A DNA stretch of 64,000 nucleotides from NCBI RefSeq assembly GCF_003463065.1, contig NZ_QSCM01000008.1, positions 62,001 to 126,000 of the forward strand, written 5' to 3'. Shown here piece by piece: positions 24,443-33,587 of the stretch. The position numbers and the translations under genes are program-made. The notes under the pieces were generated by a model. The model was not told the DNA's origin, did not search any database, and saw nothing but the letters and a program-made list of their open reading frames with translations. The DNA is from Blautia sp. OF03-15BH. Its GTDB lineage: Bacteria > Bacillota > Clostridia > Lachnospirales > Lachnospiraceae. The stretch's first letter is position 1, and each line of letters opens with the position of its first letter.

Positions 24443-24506
24443 CAGGAATAAAGAAAGAACCCGGAAGGGGAGCTTGCTCACATTCCGGGTTCTTTCTTTA
24501 TTCCTG
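24443..24506. repeat. 24-bp perfect inverted repeat
   Basis: Left arm 24443-24466 (starts CAGGAATAAAGAAAGAAC) is an exact reverse complement of 24483-24506, around a 16-nt loop. It could be a bidirectional terminator (A-rich and T-rich flanks occur within the arms) or the footprint of an inserted element. Confidence 0.75.
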
Positions 24507-24669
24507 TATGCGGCGAATGCCGCAAAGCGAAAAAGCGAAGCTTTTGAGCTTAAGCCCGCGGAGTAGTGAGAAACCACCCCCGGCCAGCCAAGGCGCCTGC
24601 GGCGCAGCCGCACAGCCCACCCGGGAATCCACCCACCCCCACCCTTGCACCAACAGGAGGAACCACATC

Positions 24670-25422
24670 ATGTATTCATTCACCAGCCGTATCCGCTTCA
24701 GCGAAGTAGACACCCATTTGAACCTTACTCTTGGTTCTGTTATCGATTATTTCCAGGACTGCAGTACCTTTCACTCGGAAGCTGCAGGTATGAGCATCGC
24801 CCGCCTTAACGAAAAAAAGCGTGCCTGGCTTCTATCCTCCTGGCAGATCGTTCCGGTACGTCTTCCAAAGCTTGGAGAAAAGGTGACTGTCAGTACCTGG
24901 CCCTATGCATTCAAGGGATTTTTCGGTTATCGAAATTTTACCATGACCGGAGAAGATGGGGAGTGTCTGGTTTATGCCAATTCCATCTGGATTTATTTGG
25001 ATACGGAAACAGGAAGACCGGTGAAGGTGGATGAGGAACAGAAAACGAGCTTTCCATTAGAAGAAAAATTTCCAATGGAATATGCAGACCGGAAGATCTG
25101 CGTGCCCGAAGAAATGGAAGAACAGGAATCCTTCCAGGTGGCGAAGCACCATCTGGATATCAACCATCACGTAAACAATGCCAGGTACATCAAAATGGCA
25201 GAGGAATATCTGCCGGAAGGCTTTGTGATAGAAGAAATGCAGGCAGAGTACAAAAAGGCAGCGATGCTTCATGATGTCATTGTTCCCCGAGTGGCCAGAG
25301 AGGATGGCCGTCTGACGGTGGCACTGACAGACGCAGGGGGAAGCCCCTACGCCGTGATGGTTTTTCAGCCGAAAACAAAAGAGACACGGGTACAGGAGTA
25401 CACCGGTGCCAAAACAGAATGA
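24670..25422 (+). CDS. Acyl-ACP thioesterase (FatA/FatB-like)
   Basis: Releases fatty acids from acyl carrier protein. A double hot-dog protein of 250 residues. The first hot-dog covers residues about 1-130. The second has the catalytic segment DINHHVNNARYI starting at residue 163. ATG 24670 follows CAGGAGGAACC. The frame is open much further upstream, through the tRNA, but that part is not coding. Immediately upstream lies an unusually C-rich stretch (24615-24643). Confidence 0.9.
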   Translation: MYSFTSRIRFSEVDTHLNLTLGSVIDYFQDCSTFHSEAAGMSIARLNEKKRAWLLSSWQIVPVRLPKLGEKVTVSTWPYAFKGFFGYRNFTMTGEDGECLVYANSIWIYLDTETGRPVKVDEEQKTSFPLEEKFPMEYADRKICVPEEMEEQESFQVAKHHLDINHHVNNARYIKMAEEYLPEGFVIEEMQAEYKKAAMLHDVIVPRVAREDGRLTVALTDAGGSPYAVMVFQPKTKETRVQEYTGAKTE

Positions 25423-25443
25423 AAGAAATAAGAGGAGAGTAGT

Positions 25444-26277
25444 ATGTTAGAATTAGGAAAAAGACAGAGCCTGACAGTAGTCAAGACTGTGGATTTTGGG
25501 GTATATTTAAGCGAAGGAGAAGGAGCAGGGGAGGAAGTGCTCCTTCCGAAAAAAGAAGTTCCGGAGGGAACCAAAACAGGAGATGTATTGGAAGTCTTCT
25601 TATATAAAGATTCCAAAGACCGTCTCATTGCGACCAGAGAGGAAGCAGCGATCCAGCTTGGAGAGGTTGCTCTTCTGAAAGTGGCAGAGACAGGAAAGAT
25701 CGGAGCCTTTCTTGACTGGGGACTGCGGAAGGATCTTCTCTTACCCTTCCGCGAGCAGACCAGAAAGGTAGAACCGGGAGATGAATGCCTGGTAGCGCTC
25801 TATATCGATAAGAGCAGCCGTCTGTGTGCGACGATGAAGGTTTACCATTATCTGAAAAAAGAATCTCCCTATGAAAAAGGAGATCATGTGACAGGACGGA
25901 TCTATGAAATCAGCAATAATTTCGGCGCTTTTGTGGCTGTGGATGACTGTTATTCCGGTTTGATTCCGAAGAGAGAGGCGGCAGAACATTATCAGGTAGG
26001 TGAAGTGCTTCCCTTACGTGTCACTGCTGTAAAGGCGGACGGAAAACTGGATCTGAGTTCCAGAGAGCGGATCCCCGAGCAGATGAACCGGGATGCGGAA
26101 GAAGTTCTGCAAAAGCTGGATGAAAAAGGCGGTTTCTTCCCCTTTACGGATAAAGCGGATCCGGAGCTGATCAAAGAAGAACTGGGACTTACCAAAAATG
26201 CGTTTAAACGTGCGGTCGGCCGTCTTCTGAAGCAGCGAAAAATCGAGATTTCCGATGGAAAGATTATCAAGAAATAG
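25444..26277 (+). CDS. cvfB: CvfB-like S1-domain RNA-binding protein
   Basis: Cytoplasmic RNA-binding protein of the CvfB/YitL family, known in staphylococci for effects on virulence-gene expression. 277 residues: three S1-type beta-barrels (about 1-65, 70-135 and 145-210; the third reads KGDHVTGRIYEISNNFGAFV) and a C-terminal winged-helix (KEELGLTKNAFKRAVGRLLK). RBS GAGGAGAG. It is 21 bp after the thioesterase and probably co-transcribed. Confidence 0.9.
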   Translation: MLELGKRQSLTVVKTVDFGVYLSEGEGAGEEVLLPKKEVPEGTKTGDVLEVFLYKDSKDRLIATREEAAIQLGEVALLKVAETGKIGAFLDWGLRKDLLLPFREQTRKVEPGDECLVALYIDKSSRLCATMKVYHYLKKESPYEKGDHVTGRIYEISNNFGAFVAVDDCYSGLIPKREAAEHYQVGEVLPLRVTAVKADGKLDLSSRERIPEQMNRDAEEVLQKLDEKGGFFPFTDKADPELIKEELGLTKNAFKRAVGRLLKQRKIEISDGKIIKK

Positions 26278-26278
26278 A

Positions 26279-26307
26279 TTGCTTTCTTTCTCTGAATGCT
26301 TTATAGT
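26279..26307 (+). promoter_or_regulatory. Possible promoter
   Basis: TTGCTT (26279-26284), 17-bp spacer, TATAGT (26302-26307), followed by a GC-rich hairpin near 26338-26365 (GCCGGG with CCCGGC) before the small gene at 26400. Confidence 0.45.
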
Positions 26308-26399
26308 ATAAACGGAACGGTTCAGAAACGGCTGTTCTGCCGGGGACTTCAGAAGCCCGGCGCATAGCGGTAAAAGTACTGAGCAAAGGAGGATTTTCG

Positions 26400-26633
26400 A
26401 TGAAAGTAGAAAATATCAGAGACATCAGTAAATTTTTTGAAGTGATCGATCAGTGTACTGGTCGTGTGGAACTGGTAACCGGAGAAGGCGACCGTCTGAA
26501 TTTGAAATCAAAGCTGTGTCAGTACGTTTCCATGGCAAATATTTTTTCAAATGGTGAGATCCCGGAGCTGGAACTCATTGCATATGAAAAAGAGGATATT
26601 GATCGTCTGGTACGTTTTATGATGGATAACTGA
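26400..26633 (+). CDS. Conserved small protein of unknown function
   Basis: 77 residues, ATG 26400 behind an excellent AAAGGAGG RBS, with its own promoter and terminator, so it is a real gene. It contains FFEVIDQCTGRVELVTGEGD and LNLKSKLCQYVSMANIFSNG. It resembles a short Lachnospiraceae/Clostridia family that has no established role. It has no signal peptide, membrane segment or known motif. Confidence 0.75.
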   Translation: MKVENIRDISKFFEVIDQCTGRVELVTGEGDRLNLKSKLCQYVSMANIFSNGEIPELELIAYEKEDIDRLVRFMMDN

Positions 26634-26648
26634 TTGTGTATGGATGTG

Positions 26649-26682
26649 AAAGCTGCCCCGATCTTTTCGCGGCAGCTTTTTT
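26649..26682 (+). terminator. Rho-independent terminator
   Basis: AAAGCTGCC (26649-26657) pairs with GGCAGCTTT (26671-26679), then TTT. Confidence 0.85.
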
Positions 26683-26715
26683 CCAAATAAAAGTATATGT
26701 TTAAGGAGAAGAAGA

Positions 26716-27312
26716 GTGGACTCGATAGACTATTATGAACGGCAGGGGAGCCAGTATTTTGAAGAAACCATTGATCTTGATATGACAGAGCATCTGCAGA
26801 ACTTTCTGGAACGGCTTCCGGAAAATGCGGAGGTTCTGGACCTGGGCTGCGGCTCGGGACGGGACAGCCGCTGTCTGGAGGAAGCAGGCTGCTATGTGAC
26901 GCCGATGGACGGCTCACCGAAAATGTGCAGCCTGGCAGAAATCTACACCGATCTTGAAGTGCTCTGCCTGACCTTTGAAGAGATGGAATTTCAGGAGGTT
27001 TTTGATGGGATCTGGGCTTCCGCTTCGCTGCTTCATGTGGCCTCAAAAGATATGCCTCGTATTCTGAAAAAGGTTTACGATGCACTGAAGCCTGGAGGTG
27101 TTGCCTACATGTCCTTCCAGTACGGAGAGAGTGAAGAATACCGGAATGGGCGTTTTTTCTGTGATTATACGGAGAAAACCATGAAAAAACTGCTGCAGAC
27201 AGAAAGTGATTTTGAAATTCTGGATATTTATCAGAGTGATGATGTCCGGGAAGGACGGCCGCGGTGGCTGAATGTACTTGTGAAAAAAGAAGGCGGGGAA
27301 GAGGATGACTAA
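26716..27312 (+). CDS. Class I SAM-dependent methyltransferase
   Basis: 198 residues starting at GTG 26716 behind AAGGAGAAG. Motif I is VLDLGCGSGRDSRCLEEAG (residues about 38-56), followed by acidic MDGSPKM, the motif IV-like FDGIWASASLLHV and FLKxV-type KKVYDALKPGGVAYMSF. The overall pattern is of small-molecule methyltransferases such as TehB relatives. The substrate is unknown. The gene overlaps the following protease gene by 8 bp. Confidence 0.85.
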   Translation: MDSIDYYERQGSQYFEETIDLDMTEHLQNFLERLPENAEVLDLGCGSGRDSRCLEEAGCYVTPMDGSPKMCSLAEIYTDLEVLCLTFEEMEFQEVFDGIWASASLLHVASKDMPRILKKVYDALKPGGVAYMSFQYGESEEYRNGRFFCDYTEKTMKKLLQTESDFEILDIYQSDDVREGRPRWLNVLVKKEGGEEDD

Positions 27313-28213
27313 GAGTAAAAAAGCCAATGGACTGTTTCTTTTGATGACGGTCGGAATCATCTGTTTCAATCTGTTCGGAAGAACGGTCACGGCAGAGCTT
27401 CCGGTCGGATTACGGTTGATCTCATCGGAGATTGTATATCTCATACCAGTGCTTCTTTGCCTTCTGGTCGGAAGGGATTCTCCGGGAAAGCTGATCCCGC
27501 ATAAGGCTCCACGGCTCTCTACTCTGCTGATGACGGTTCTTTTTGTGCTCCTGCTGGAGCCGCTTGTGACTTGTCTGAATGCCTTTACCATGCTGTTTTC
27601 GCCAAACTATGTGCTGGAGACACAAAATGAGCTTACCTCGGTTTCCCTGACTTTGCAGCTTCTCTGCATTGCAGTAGTTCCGGCACTGGCGGAAGAATTT
27701 ATGTTCCGTGGAGTGTTTGAAGGTTATTACCGGGAAAAGGGCATTCTTTCTGCCGCGCTTCTGAGCGGGCTGGTATTCGGGCTTTTTCATCTGAATTTTA
27801 ATCAGTTCGGTTATGCTTTTGTGATCGGCATTGCGTTTGCTCTTCTTCTGGAAGGAACAGGAAGCATCTTTTACGGAATGGCAGCCCATTTTCTCATCAA
27901 TGGCTTCAGCGTTATCATTACTGCTTTATCCGATCAGATCCTTCCGCTGACCGGACAGGAAAGCATGGCAGCGGCAGCAGAAAGCATCACTGCAGAAGTA
28001 ATGGTCAATACATTCTGTGTTTATGCGGTGCTGGCGGCAGTCACGACCTGCCTTGCAGGAGCTGTGTATATCTGGATTGTAAAACATTCCGGGCGGACGG
28101 CATATCTTGAGGAAAACTGGAAAAAACCAGGTGAGAAAAAACTTTCTCCTGTTTTTCTCCTTGGCGTGATCCTCTGTGTCGGTTTTATGGTCTGGAGAGA
28201 TTTTATGAGATAA
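27305..28213 (+). CDS. CPBP-family intramembrane metalloprotease
   Basis: About eight hydrophobic segments in 302 residues. The Abi/CAAX signature is complete: EEFMFRGVFEGYY (EExxxR), FGLFHLNFNQF (second-site His and Asn) and a third HFLINGF. Members cleave membrane-bound peptides, and in Firmicutes several act in bacteriocin immunity or processing. The specific target is unknown. Its start overlaps the methyltransferase end, so the pair is translationally coupled. Confidence 0.9.
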   Translation: MTKSKKANGLFLLMTVGIICFNLFGRTVTAELPVGLRLISSEIVYLIPVLLCLLVGRDSPGKLIPHKAPRLSTLLMTVLFVLLLEPLVTCLNAFTMLFSPNYVLETQNELTSVSLTLQLLCIAVVPALAEEFMFRGVFEGYYREKGILSAALLSGLVFGLFHLNFNQFGYAFVIGIAFALLLEGTGSIFYGMAAHFLINGFSVIITALSDQILPLTGQESMAAAAESITAEVMVNTFCVYAVLAAVTTCLAGAVYIWIVKHSGRTAYLEENWKKPGEKKLSPVFLLGVILCVGFMVWRDFMR

Positions 28214-28230
28214 ATACGAGGAGGTAAGGC

Positions 28231-31200
28231 TTGAAATTTTCACATTTGCACGTCCATACGGAGTACAGCCTCCTGGACGGCTCGAATAAGATAAAAGAAT
28301 ATGTTGCCAGGGTCAAGGAGCTGGGTATGGACAGCGCGGCTATCACAGACCATGGTGTGATGTATGGTGTCATTGACTTTTACCGGGCAGCCAAAGCGGC
28401 GGGGATCAACCCCGTCCTGGGCTGTGAGGTATACGTGGCACCTAATTCTCGTTTTGACAGAGAAATCGGTAAGGACGAGGACCGGTATTATCATCTGGTT
28501 CTTCTGGCAGAAAATAACACCGGTTACAGCAATCTGATGAAGATCGTCTCGAAAGGCTTTGTAGAAGGTTTTTATTACAAACCAAGAGTAGATATGGACG
28601 TTCTGAACCGTTATCACGAGGGGATCATTGCCTTAAGTGCCTGCCTGGCAGGAGAAGTGCAGCGTTACCTGGTGCGGGGCATGTATGAAGAGGCCTGCAG
28701 GACGGCGAAGAAGTATGAGGCTGTTTTTGGAAAAGGGAATTTCTTCCTGGAGCTTCAGGATCATGGGATCCCGGAGCAGAAAATGGTCAATCCGCAGCTT
28801 CTACGGATGAGCAAAGAGCTGGGTATCGGCCTGGTAGCGACCAATGATGTCCATTATACCTACGCAGAGGATGCGGCAGCACATGATATCCTGCTTTGTC
28901 TGCAGACCGGAAAAAAACTGCAGGATGAGGACCGGATGCGCTACGAGGGCGGACAGTATTATGTAAAATCGGCAGAGGAGATGGAGGCACTTTTTCCGTA
29001 TGCAAAAGAAGCCCTGGAAAACACCTGGAAGATCGCGCAGCGCTGTCATGTGGAGATCGAATTCGGCGTGACCAAGCTGCCGAAATTTGATGTTCCGAAA
29101 GACTATACTTCCTGGGAATATCTGAACAAACTCTGTCATGAGGGGCTGGTGAAGCATTATGGAGATCCGTCACCGGAGCTTACCGAACGCCTGGATTATG
29201 AGCTTTCCGTCATTAAGACGATGGGATATGTGGATTACTTCCTCATTGTGTGGGATTTCATCCGTTATGCCCGTGATCATGACATCATGGTAGGACCCGG
29301 CCGTGGTTCTGCTGCAGGAAGCCTGGTGGCGTACTCTCTTGGTATCACAAAACTGGATCCGATCCGTTATAATCTGCTGTTTGAACGTTTCCTGAATCCG
29401 GAACGAGTGTCCATGCCGGATATCGATGTGGATTTCTGCTTCGAACGGAGACAGGAAGTGATCGATTATGTCGTACGGAAATATGGAAAAGACCAGGTGG
29501 TACAGATCGTTACCTTCGGTACGCTGGCAGCCAGAGGCGTGATCCGGGATGTGGGCCGTGTCATGGATCTGCCCTATGCAAGAGTGGATTCCATTGCCAA
29601 AATGGTACCGAATGAACTGAACATCACCATTGATAAAGCGCTGAAAGGAAATTCCGAGTTTCAGGAGCTTTATAACAGCGATGAAGAGGTGAAAAACCTC
29701 ATTGATATGGCAAAAAGGCTGGAGGGTCTTCCGAGACATACCTCCATGCACGCAGCAGGTGTGGTTATCAGTCAGAAGGCTGTGGATGAATACGTCCCCC
29801 TTTCCAGGGCAAACGACGGAACCATCATCACGCAGTTTACCATGACCACGCTGGAAGAACTGGGACTTCTGAAAATGGATTTCCTGGGGCTTCGGACACT
29901 GACGGTGATCCAGAACGCCCAGAAAGAAATCGAGCGTGAGACGGGTGTGGCCATCGATATGGATGCCATTGACTACGATGATAAAAAAGTACTGGCCTCT
30001 CTTGGAACCGGTCATACGGACGGTGTATTCCAGCTGGAAAGTGCGGGAATGAAAAGCTTCATGAAGGAGCTGAAGCCGCAGAACCTGGAAGATGTCATCG
30101 CCGGCATCTCTCTTTACCGGCCGGGTCCCATGGATTTCATTCCCAAATATATTGAAGGAAAAAACAATCCTGGAGAGATCCATTACGACTGCCCGCAGCT
30201 GCAGCCGATCCTGGAACCTACATACGGATGTATCGTTTATCAGGAGCAGGTAATGCAGATCGTGCGTTCTCTGGGTGGATATACACTTGGACGAAGTGAT
30301 CTGGTGCGCCGCGCCATGTCCAAGAAAAAAGCGGCCGTCATGGAGAAAGAGCGTCAGAATTTCGTTTATGGAAATAAGGAAGAAGGCGTGCCCGGCTGTA
30401 TCTCCAACGGCATTCCGGAGAAGGTCGCCAATAAGATCTATGATGATATGATCGATTTTGCCAAATATGCGTTTAACAAGTCCCATGCGGCGGCTTATGC
30501 CGTGGTATCGTATCAGACGGCCTGGCTGAAGTATTATTACCCTATGGAATTTATGGCGGCCCTTATGACCTCTGTGATCGATAACCCGGGAAAGGTTTCC
30601 GAGTATATTTACACCTGCCGTCAGATGAAAATTCCAATCCTTCCGCCGGATGTCAACACCGGTGAAGTGGGCTTTTCCGTAGAAAAAGGCGGCATCCGCT
30701 ATGGTCTTTCCGCGATCAAAAGCATTGGCCGTTCCTTTATCGAAGGACTCTTAAAAGAACGGCAGGAGAACGGTCCGTTCCAGTCCATCAAGGATTTCGT
30801 GGAACGGATGACGGGAAAAGATCTGAATAAACGCGTCATTGAAAACTTCATCAAGGCAGGGGCACTGGATGGCCTTGGAGCGACCAGGCGCCAGCTTATG
30901 ATGATCTATGTCTCTCTCATGGATCAGGTGGCACAGGAACGGAAAAACAGTCTGTCCGGTCAGATGAGTCTCTTTGATTTTATGGGAGAAGAAGAGAAAA
31001 AAGAGTTTGAGGTCCGCCTGCCGGATGTAGGTGAATACGACAAAGAGGAAATGCTTTCCTTTGAAAAAGAAGTTCTGGGGATCTATATCAGCGGTCATCC
31101 GCTGGAAAAATATGAGACCATGTGGCGGAAAAACATTTCTGCCCTGACCAGTGATTTTCAGCTCAATGAAGAAACCAACAAGAGCCGGGTGGAGGATGAA

Positions 31201-31713
31201 TCACGGCAGATCATTGGCGGTATGATCATAGCGAAGACCATTAAATATACGAGAAACGGTAAAACGATGGCTTTTCTGACGCTGGAAGACCTGGTGGGAA
31301 CGGTAGAGGTTGTTGTTTTTCCAAAGGATTATGAGAAATACAGAAATCTTCTGGAAGAAGAGAAAAAAGTCTTTATCAAAGGCCGTGTCAATGCAGAAGA
31401 TGATAAGCCAAGCAAGCTGGTCTGTGAACGGGTCTGGGGCTTTGAGGAAGTGCCGAAAGAACTCTGGATCCAGTTTGCAACAATGGAGGATTTCAAAGCC
31501 AGAGAAAGGGAACTCTACGATATTTTACGGACCTCGGATGGAAAAGACCATGTAGTGATCTATATCCGGTCACCGAAAGCGGTCAAAAGACTGGCAGGAA
31601 GCTGGGACATTCTGGTAACGGAGGCACTTTGCCGGAAAATAGAAGAAAATTTTGGCAAAGAGAATGTGAAAGTTGTGGAAAAGTCTATTGAAAAACTGGG
31701 AAAAATGAATTAA
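28231..31713 (+). CDS. dnaE: DNA polymerase III alpha subunit (DnaE type)
   Basis: 1160-residue replicative polymerase. The start is TTG 28231 behind GAGGAGGTAAGG. The PHP domain opens FSHLHVHTEYSLLDGSNKI. Catalytic aspartates are Asp397 and Asp399 (PDIDVDF) and Asp550 (LKMDFLGL). Tandem HhH and OB-fold (TLEDLVGTVEVVVF) regions follow. There is no DnaQ-like exonuclease insertion, so it is DnaE rather than PolC. Confidence 0.97.
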   Translation: MKFSHLHVHTEYSLLDGSNKIKEYVARVKELGMDSAAITDHGVMYGVIDFYRAAKAAGINPVLGCEVYVAPNSRFDREIGKDEDRYYHLVLLAENNTGYSNLMKIVSKGFVEGFYYKPRVDMDVLNRYHEGIIALSACLAGEVQRYLVRGMYEEACRTAKKYEAVFGKGNFFLELQDHGIPEQKMVNPQLLRMSKELGIGLVATNDVHYTYAEDAAAHDILLCLQTGKKLQDEDRMRYEGGQYYVKSAEEMEALFPYAKEALENTWKIAQRCHVEIEFGVTKLPKFDVPKDYTSWEYLNKLCHEGLVKHYGDPSPELTERLDYELSVIKTMGYVDYFLIVWDFIRYARDHDIMVGPGRGSAAGSLVAYSLGITKLDPIRYNLLFERFLNPERVSMPDIDVDFCFERRQEVIDYVVRKYGKDQVVQIVTFGTLAARGVIRDVGRVMDLPYARVDSIAKMVPNELNITIDKALKGNSEFQELYNSDEEVKNLIDMAKRLEGLPRHTSMHAAGVVISQKAVDEYVPLSRANDGTIITQFTMTTLEELGLLKMDFLGLRTLTVIQNAQKEIERETGVAIDMDAIDYDDKKVLASLGTGHTDGVFQLESAGMKSFMKELKPQNLEDVIAGISLYRPGPMDFIPKYIEGKNNPGEIHYDCPQLQPILEPTYGCIVYQEQVMQIVRSLGGYTLGRSDLVRRAMSKKKAAVMEKERQNFVYGNKEEGVPGCISNGIPEKVANKIYDDMIDFAKYAFNKSHAAAYAVVSYQTAWLKYYYPMEFMAALMTSVIDNPGKVSEYIYTCRQMKIPILPPDVNTGEVGFSVEKGGIRYGLSAIKSIGRSFIEGLLKERQENGPFQSIKDFVERMTGKDLNKRVIENFIKAGALDGLGATRRQLMMIYVSLMDQVAQERKNSLSGQMSLFDFMGEEEKKEFEVRLPDVGEYDKEEMLSFEKEVLGIYISGHPLEKYETMWRKNISALTSDFQLNEETNKSRVEDESRQIIGGMIIAKTIKYTRNGKTMAFLTLEDLVGTVEVVVFPKDYEKYRNLLEEEKKVFIKGRVNAEDDKPSKLVCERVWGFEEVPKELWIQFATMEDFKARERELYDILRTSDGKDHVVIYIRSPKAVKRLAGSWDILVTEALCRKIEENFGKENVKVVEKSIEKLGKMN

Positions 31714-31781
31714 ACTTAATCGTGGATAAACAAAAAATGATAAAGAATAGAAAATACCAATAATTTCTGGAGGGTAAAATC

Positions 31782-32756
31782 ATGGCAAACGCGATTAAAA
31801 CAATCGGAGTTCTTACAAGCGGCGGCGATGCACCGGGCATGAATGCTGCCATCCGGGCGGTTGTCCGCAGCGGTATTGCAAAAGGTCTGAAGGTAAAGGG
31901 TGTTTATAAAGGATACAATGGCCTGATCAACGGCGAGATTACAGATCTTACTGCAAGAGATGTGTCTGATACTATTTCCCGTGGTGGTACCATGCTTTAT
32001 ACTGCGCGTTGTGCAGAGATGCGTACACCGGAAGGACAGGAGCAGGCGGCAAAGGTCTGCCGTGAGCATGGCATCGAAGGTCTGGTGGTGATCGGTGGTG
32101 ACGGTTCCTTCGCAGGAGCGCAGAAGCTGGCTGCTCTCGGAGTCAATACCATTGGAGTTCCGGGTACCATTGACCTGGATATTGCCTGTACCGATTATAC
32201 CATCGGTTTCGACACCGCAGTCAACACCGCGATGGAAGCCATCGATAAGGTTCGTGATACCTCTACTTCCCATGAGCGTTGCAGTATCATCGAGGTAATG
32301 GGAAGAAATGCCGGTTATATTGCTCTCTGGTGCGGTATTGCCAATGGCGCGGAGGATATTCTTCTTCCGGAAAAATACGATTATGATGAGCAGAAGCTGA
32401 TCAATAACATCATCAATAACCGGAAACACGGAAAGAAACATCACATCATCATCAATGCCGAAGGTATCGGTCATTCTACCAGCATGGCACGCCGGATCGA
32501 GGCAGCCACAGGCGTTGAGACAAGAGCGACGATCCTTGGTCACATGCAGCGAGGCGGAAGCCCCACATGTAAAGACCGTGTCTATGCATCCATGATGGGC
32601 GCTTATGCGGTAGATCTTCTGGCTGACGGCAAGACAAAACGTGTTGTTGGTTATAAGGGCGGCGAATTCGTAGATTATGATATTGATGAAGCACTGGCAA
32701 TGCAGAAAAACCTGCCGGAGTATTGGCTGAGAGTTGCCAAGGCGCTGTCCGTATGA
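31782..32756 (+). CDS. pfkA: 6-phosphofructokinase, ATP type
   Basis: Phosphorylates fructose-6-phosphate to the 1,6-bisphosphate, the committed step of glycolysis. 324 residues, beginning with LTSGGDAPGMNAAIRAVVR. GGDGS has Gly at the position that selects ATP over pyrophosphate. The active-site loop reads GTIDLDIACTDYTIGFDTA, where the usual TIDND has Leu in place of Asn but both aspartates remain. RBS TGGAGGG. The last codons overlap the next gene (ATGA). Confidence 0.96.
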   Translation: MANAIKTIGVLTSGGDAPGMNAAIRAVVRSGIAKGLKVKGVYKGYNGLINGEITDLTARDVSDTISRGGTMLYTARCAEMRTPEGQEQAAKVCREHGIEGLVVIGGDGSFAGAQKLAALGVNTIGVPGTIDLDIACTDYTIGFDTAVNTAMEAIDKVRDTSTSHERCSIIEVMGRNAGYIALWCGIANGAEDILLPEKYDYDEQKLINNIINNRKHGKKHHIIINAEGIGHSTSMARRIEAATGVETRATILGHMQRGGSPTCKDRVYASMMGAYAVDLLADGKTKRVVGYKGGEFVDYDIDEALAMQKNLPEYWLRVAKALSV

Positions 32757-33535
32757 TCACCAGCACCTCGAATCAGCAGATAAAAAATCTTCTTCAGCTG
32801 CAGAAAAAGTCCAAGGTTCGTAAAGAACAGGGTGTTTTTGTAGTGGAAGGAGTCCGGATGTTCCGGGAAGCTCCGGCGGACTGGATCATAAAGACGTATG
32901 TTTCGCAGGAATTTCTGAAGAAAGAAGAAGCTTCTGTTTTAAAAGGCCGGGAGTATGAGATCGTGGAGGACCGGGTGTTTAAGACCATGTCAGACACCAT
33001 GACCCCGCAGGGGATCCTGGCAGTGGTGAAACAGCCGTCCAACAGTCTGGAAACACTTTTGGATGCGTCCGCTCCTTTTTTCATGGTACTGGAGAACATT
33101 CAGGATCCCGGAAATCTGGGAACGATCCTTCGTACGGCAGAGGGGGCAGGTGTTACAGGCATCCTCATGAGCCGGGACACAGTGGATATCTTCAATCCCA
33201 AGACCATTCGGAGCACCATGGGTTCTGTTTATCGGGTTCCATTCCTTTATGTGGAGGATATCTGTGAGACCGTCCGGGAATTAAAAAACAAAGGCATCTG
33301 TACCTATGCGGCTCATCTGAAAGGCACCGGATCCTACGATGAGCAGGATTATACCAAAGGCACGGCGTTCCTGATCGGAAACGAAGGAAACGGTCTCACC
33401 GATCAGCTGGCAGACCTTGCAGATACCTACATCCGCATCCCCATGTACGGACAATTGGAGTCCCTGAATGCAGCAGTTGCGTCAGCAGTGCTGATGTATG
33501 AAACGCAGAGACAACGACGGAAAAACGGAAAATAA
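32753..33535 (+). CDS. TrmH/SpoU-family RNA 2'-O-methyltransferase
   Basis: 260 residues from ATG 32753, which overlaps the pfkA stop by 4 bp. The N-terminal substrate-binding domain is RKEQGVFVVEGVRMF. The SPOUT knot motifs are present: VLENIQDPGNLGTILRTAEG, FLIGNEGNGLT and IPMYGQLESLNAAVASAVLM. The target may be rRNA or tRNA ribose. It ends the dnaE-pfkA run and is followed by the hairpin 33544-33587. Confidence 0.92.
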   Translation: MITSTSNQQIKNLLQLQKKSKVRKEQGVFVVEGVRMFREAPADWIIKTYVSQEFLKKEEASVLKGREYEIVEDRVFKTMSDTMTPQGILAVVKQPSNSLETLLDASAPFFMVLENIQDPGNLGTILRTAEGAGVTGILMSRDTVDIFNPKTIRSTMGSVYRVPFLYVEDICETVRELKNKGICTYAAHLKGTGSYDEQDYTKGTAFLIGNEGNGLTDQLADLADTYIRIPMYGQLESLNAAVASAVLMYETQRQRRKNGK

Positions 33536-33543
33536 AATGAAAA

Positions 33544-33587
33544 CACGCGGAAGACTTGTTTGAGAGAGTCTTCCGCGTGTTTTTTAT
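33544..33587. terminator. Bidirectional terminator, copy 1 of a 44-bp duplicated sequence
   Basis: CACGCGGAAGACT pairs with AGTCTTCCGCGTG, followed by a T run. The preceding A run serves the minus-strand regulator gene, whose stop overlaps the T run. The whole 44 bp recurs at 44781-44824 with two substitutions. Confidence 0.92.

Noticed and set aside
24223..24669. Long N-terminal extension of the thioesterase frame
   Set aside because: It reads through a tRNA gene, its terminator and a perfect inverted repeat. ATG 24670 has a strong RBS and gives the normal family length.
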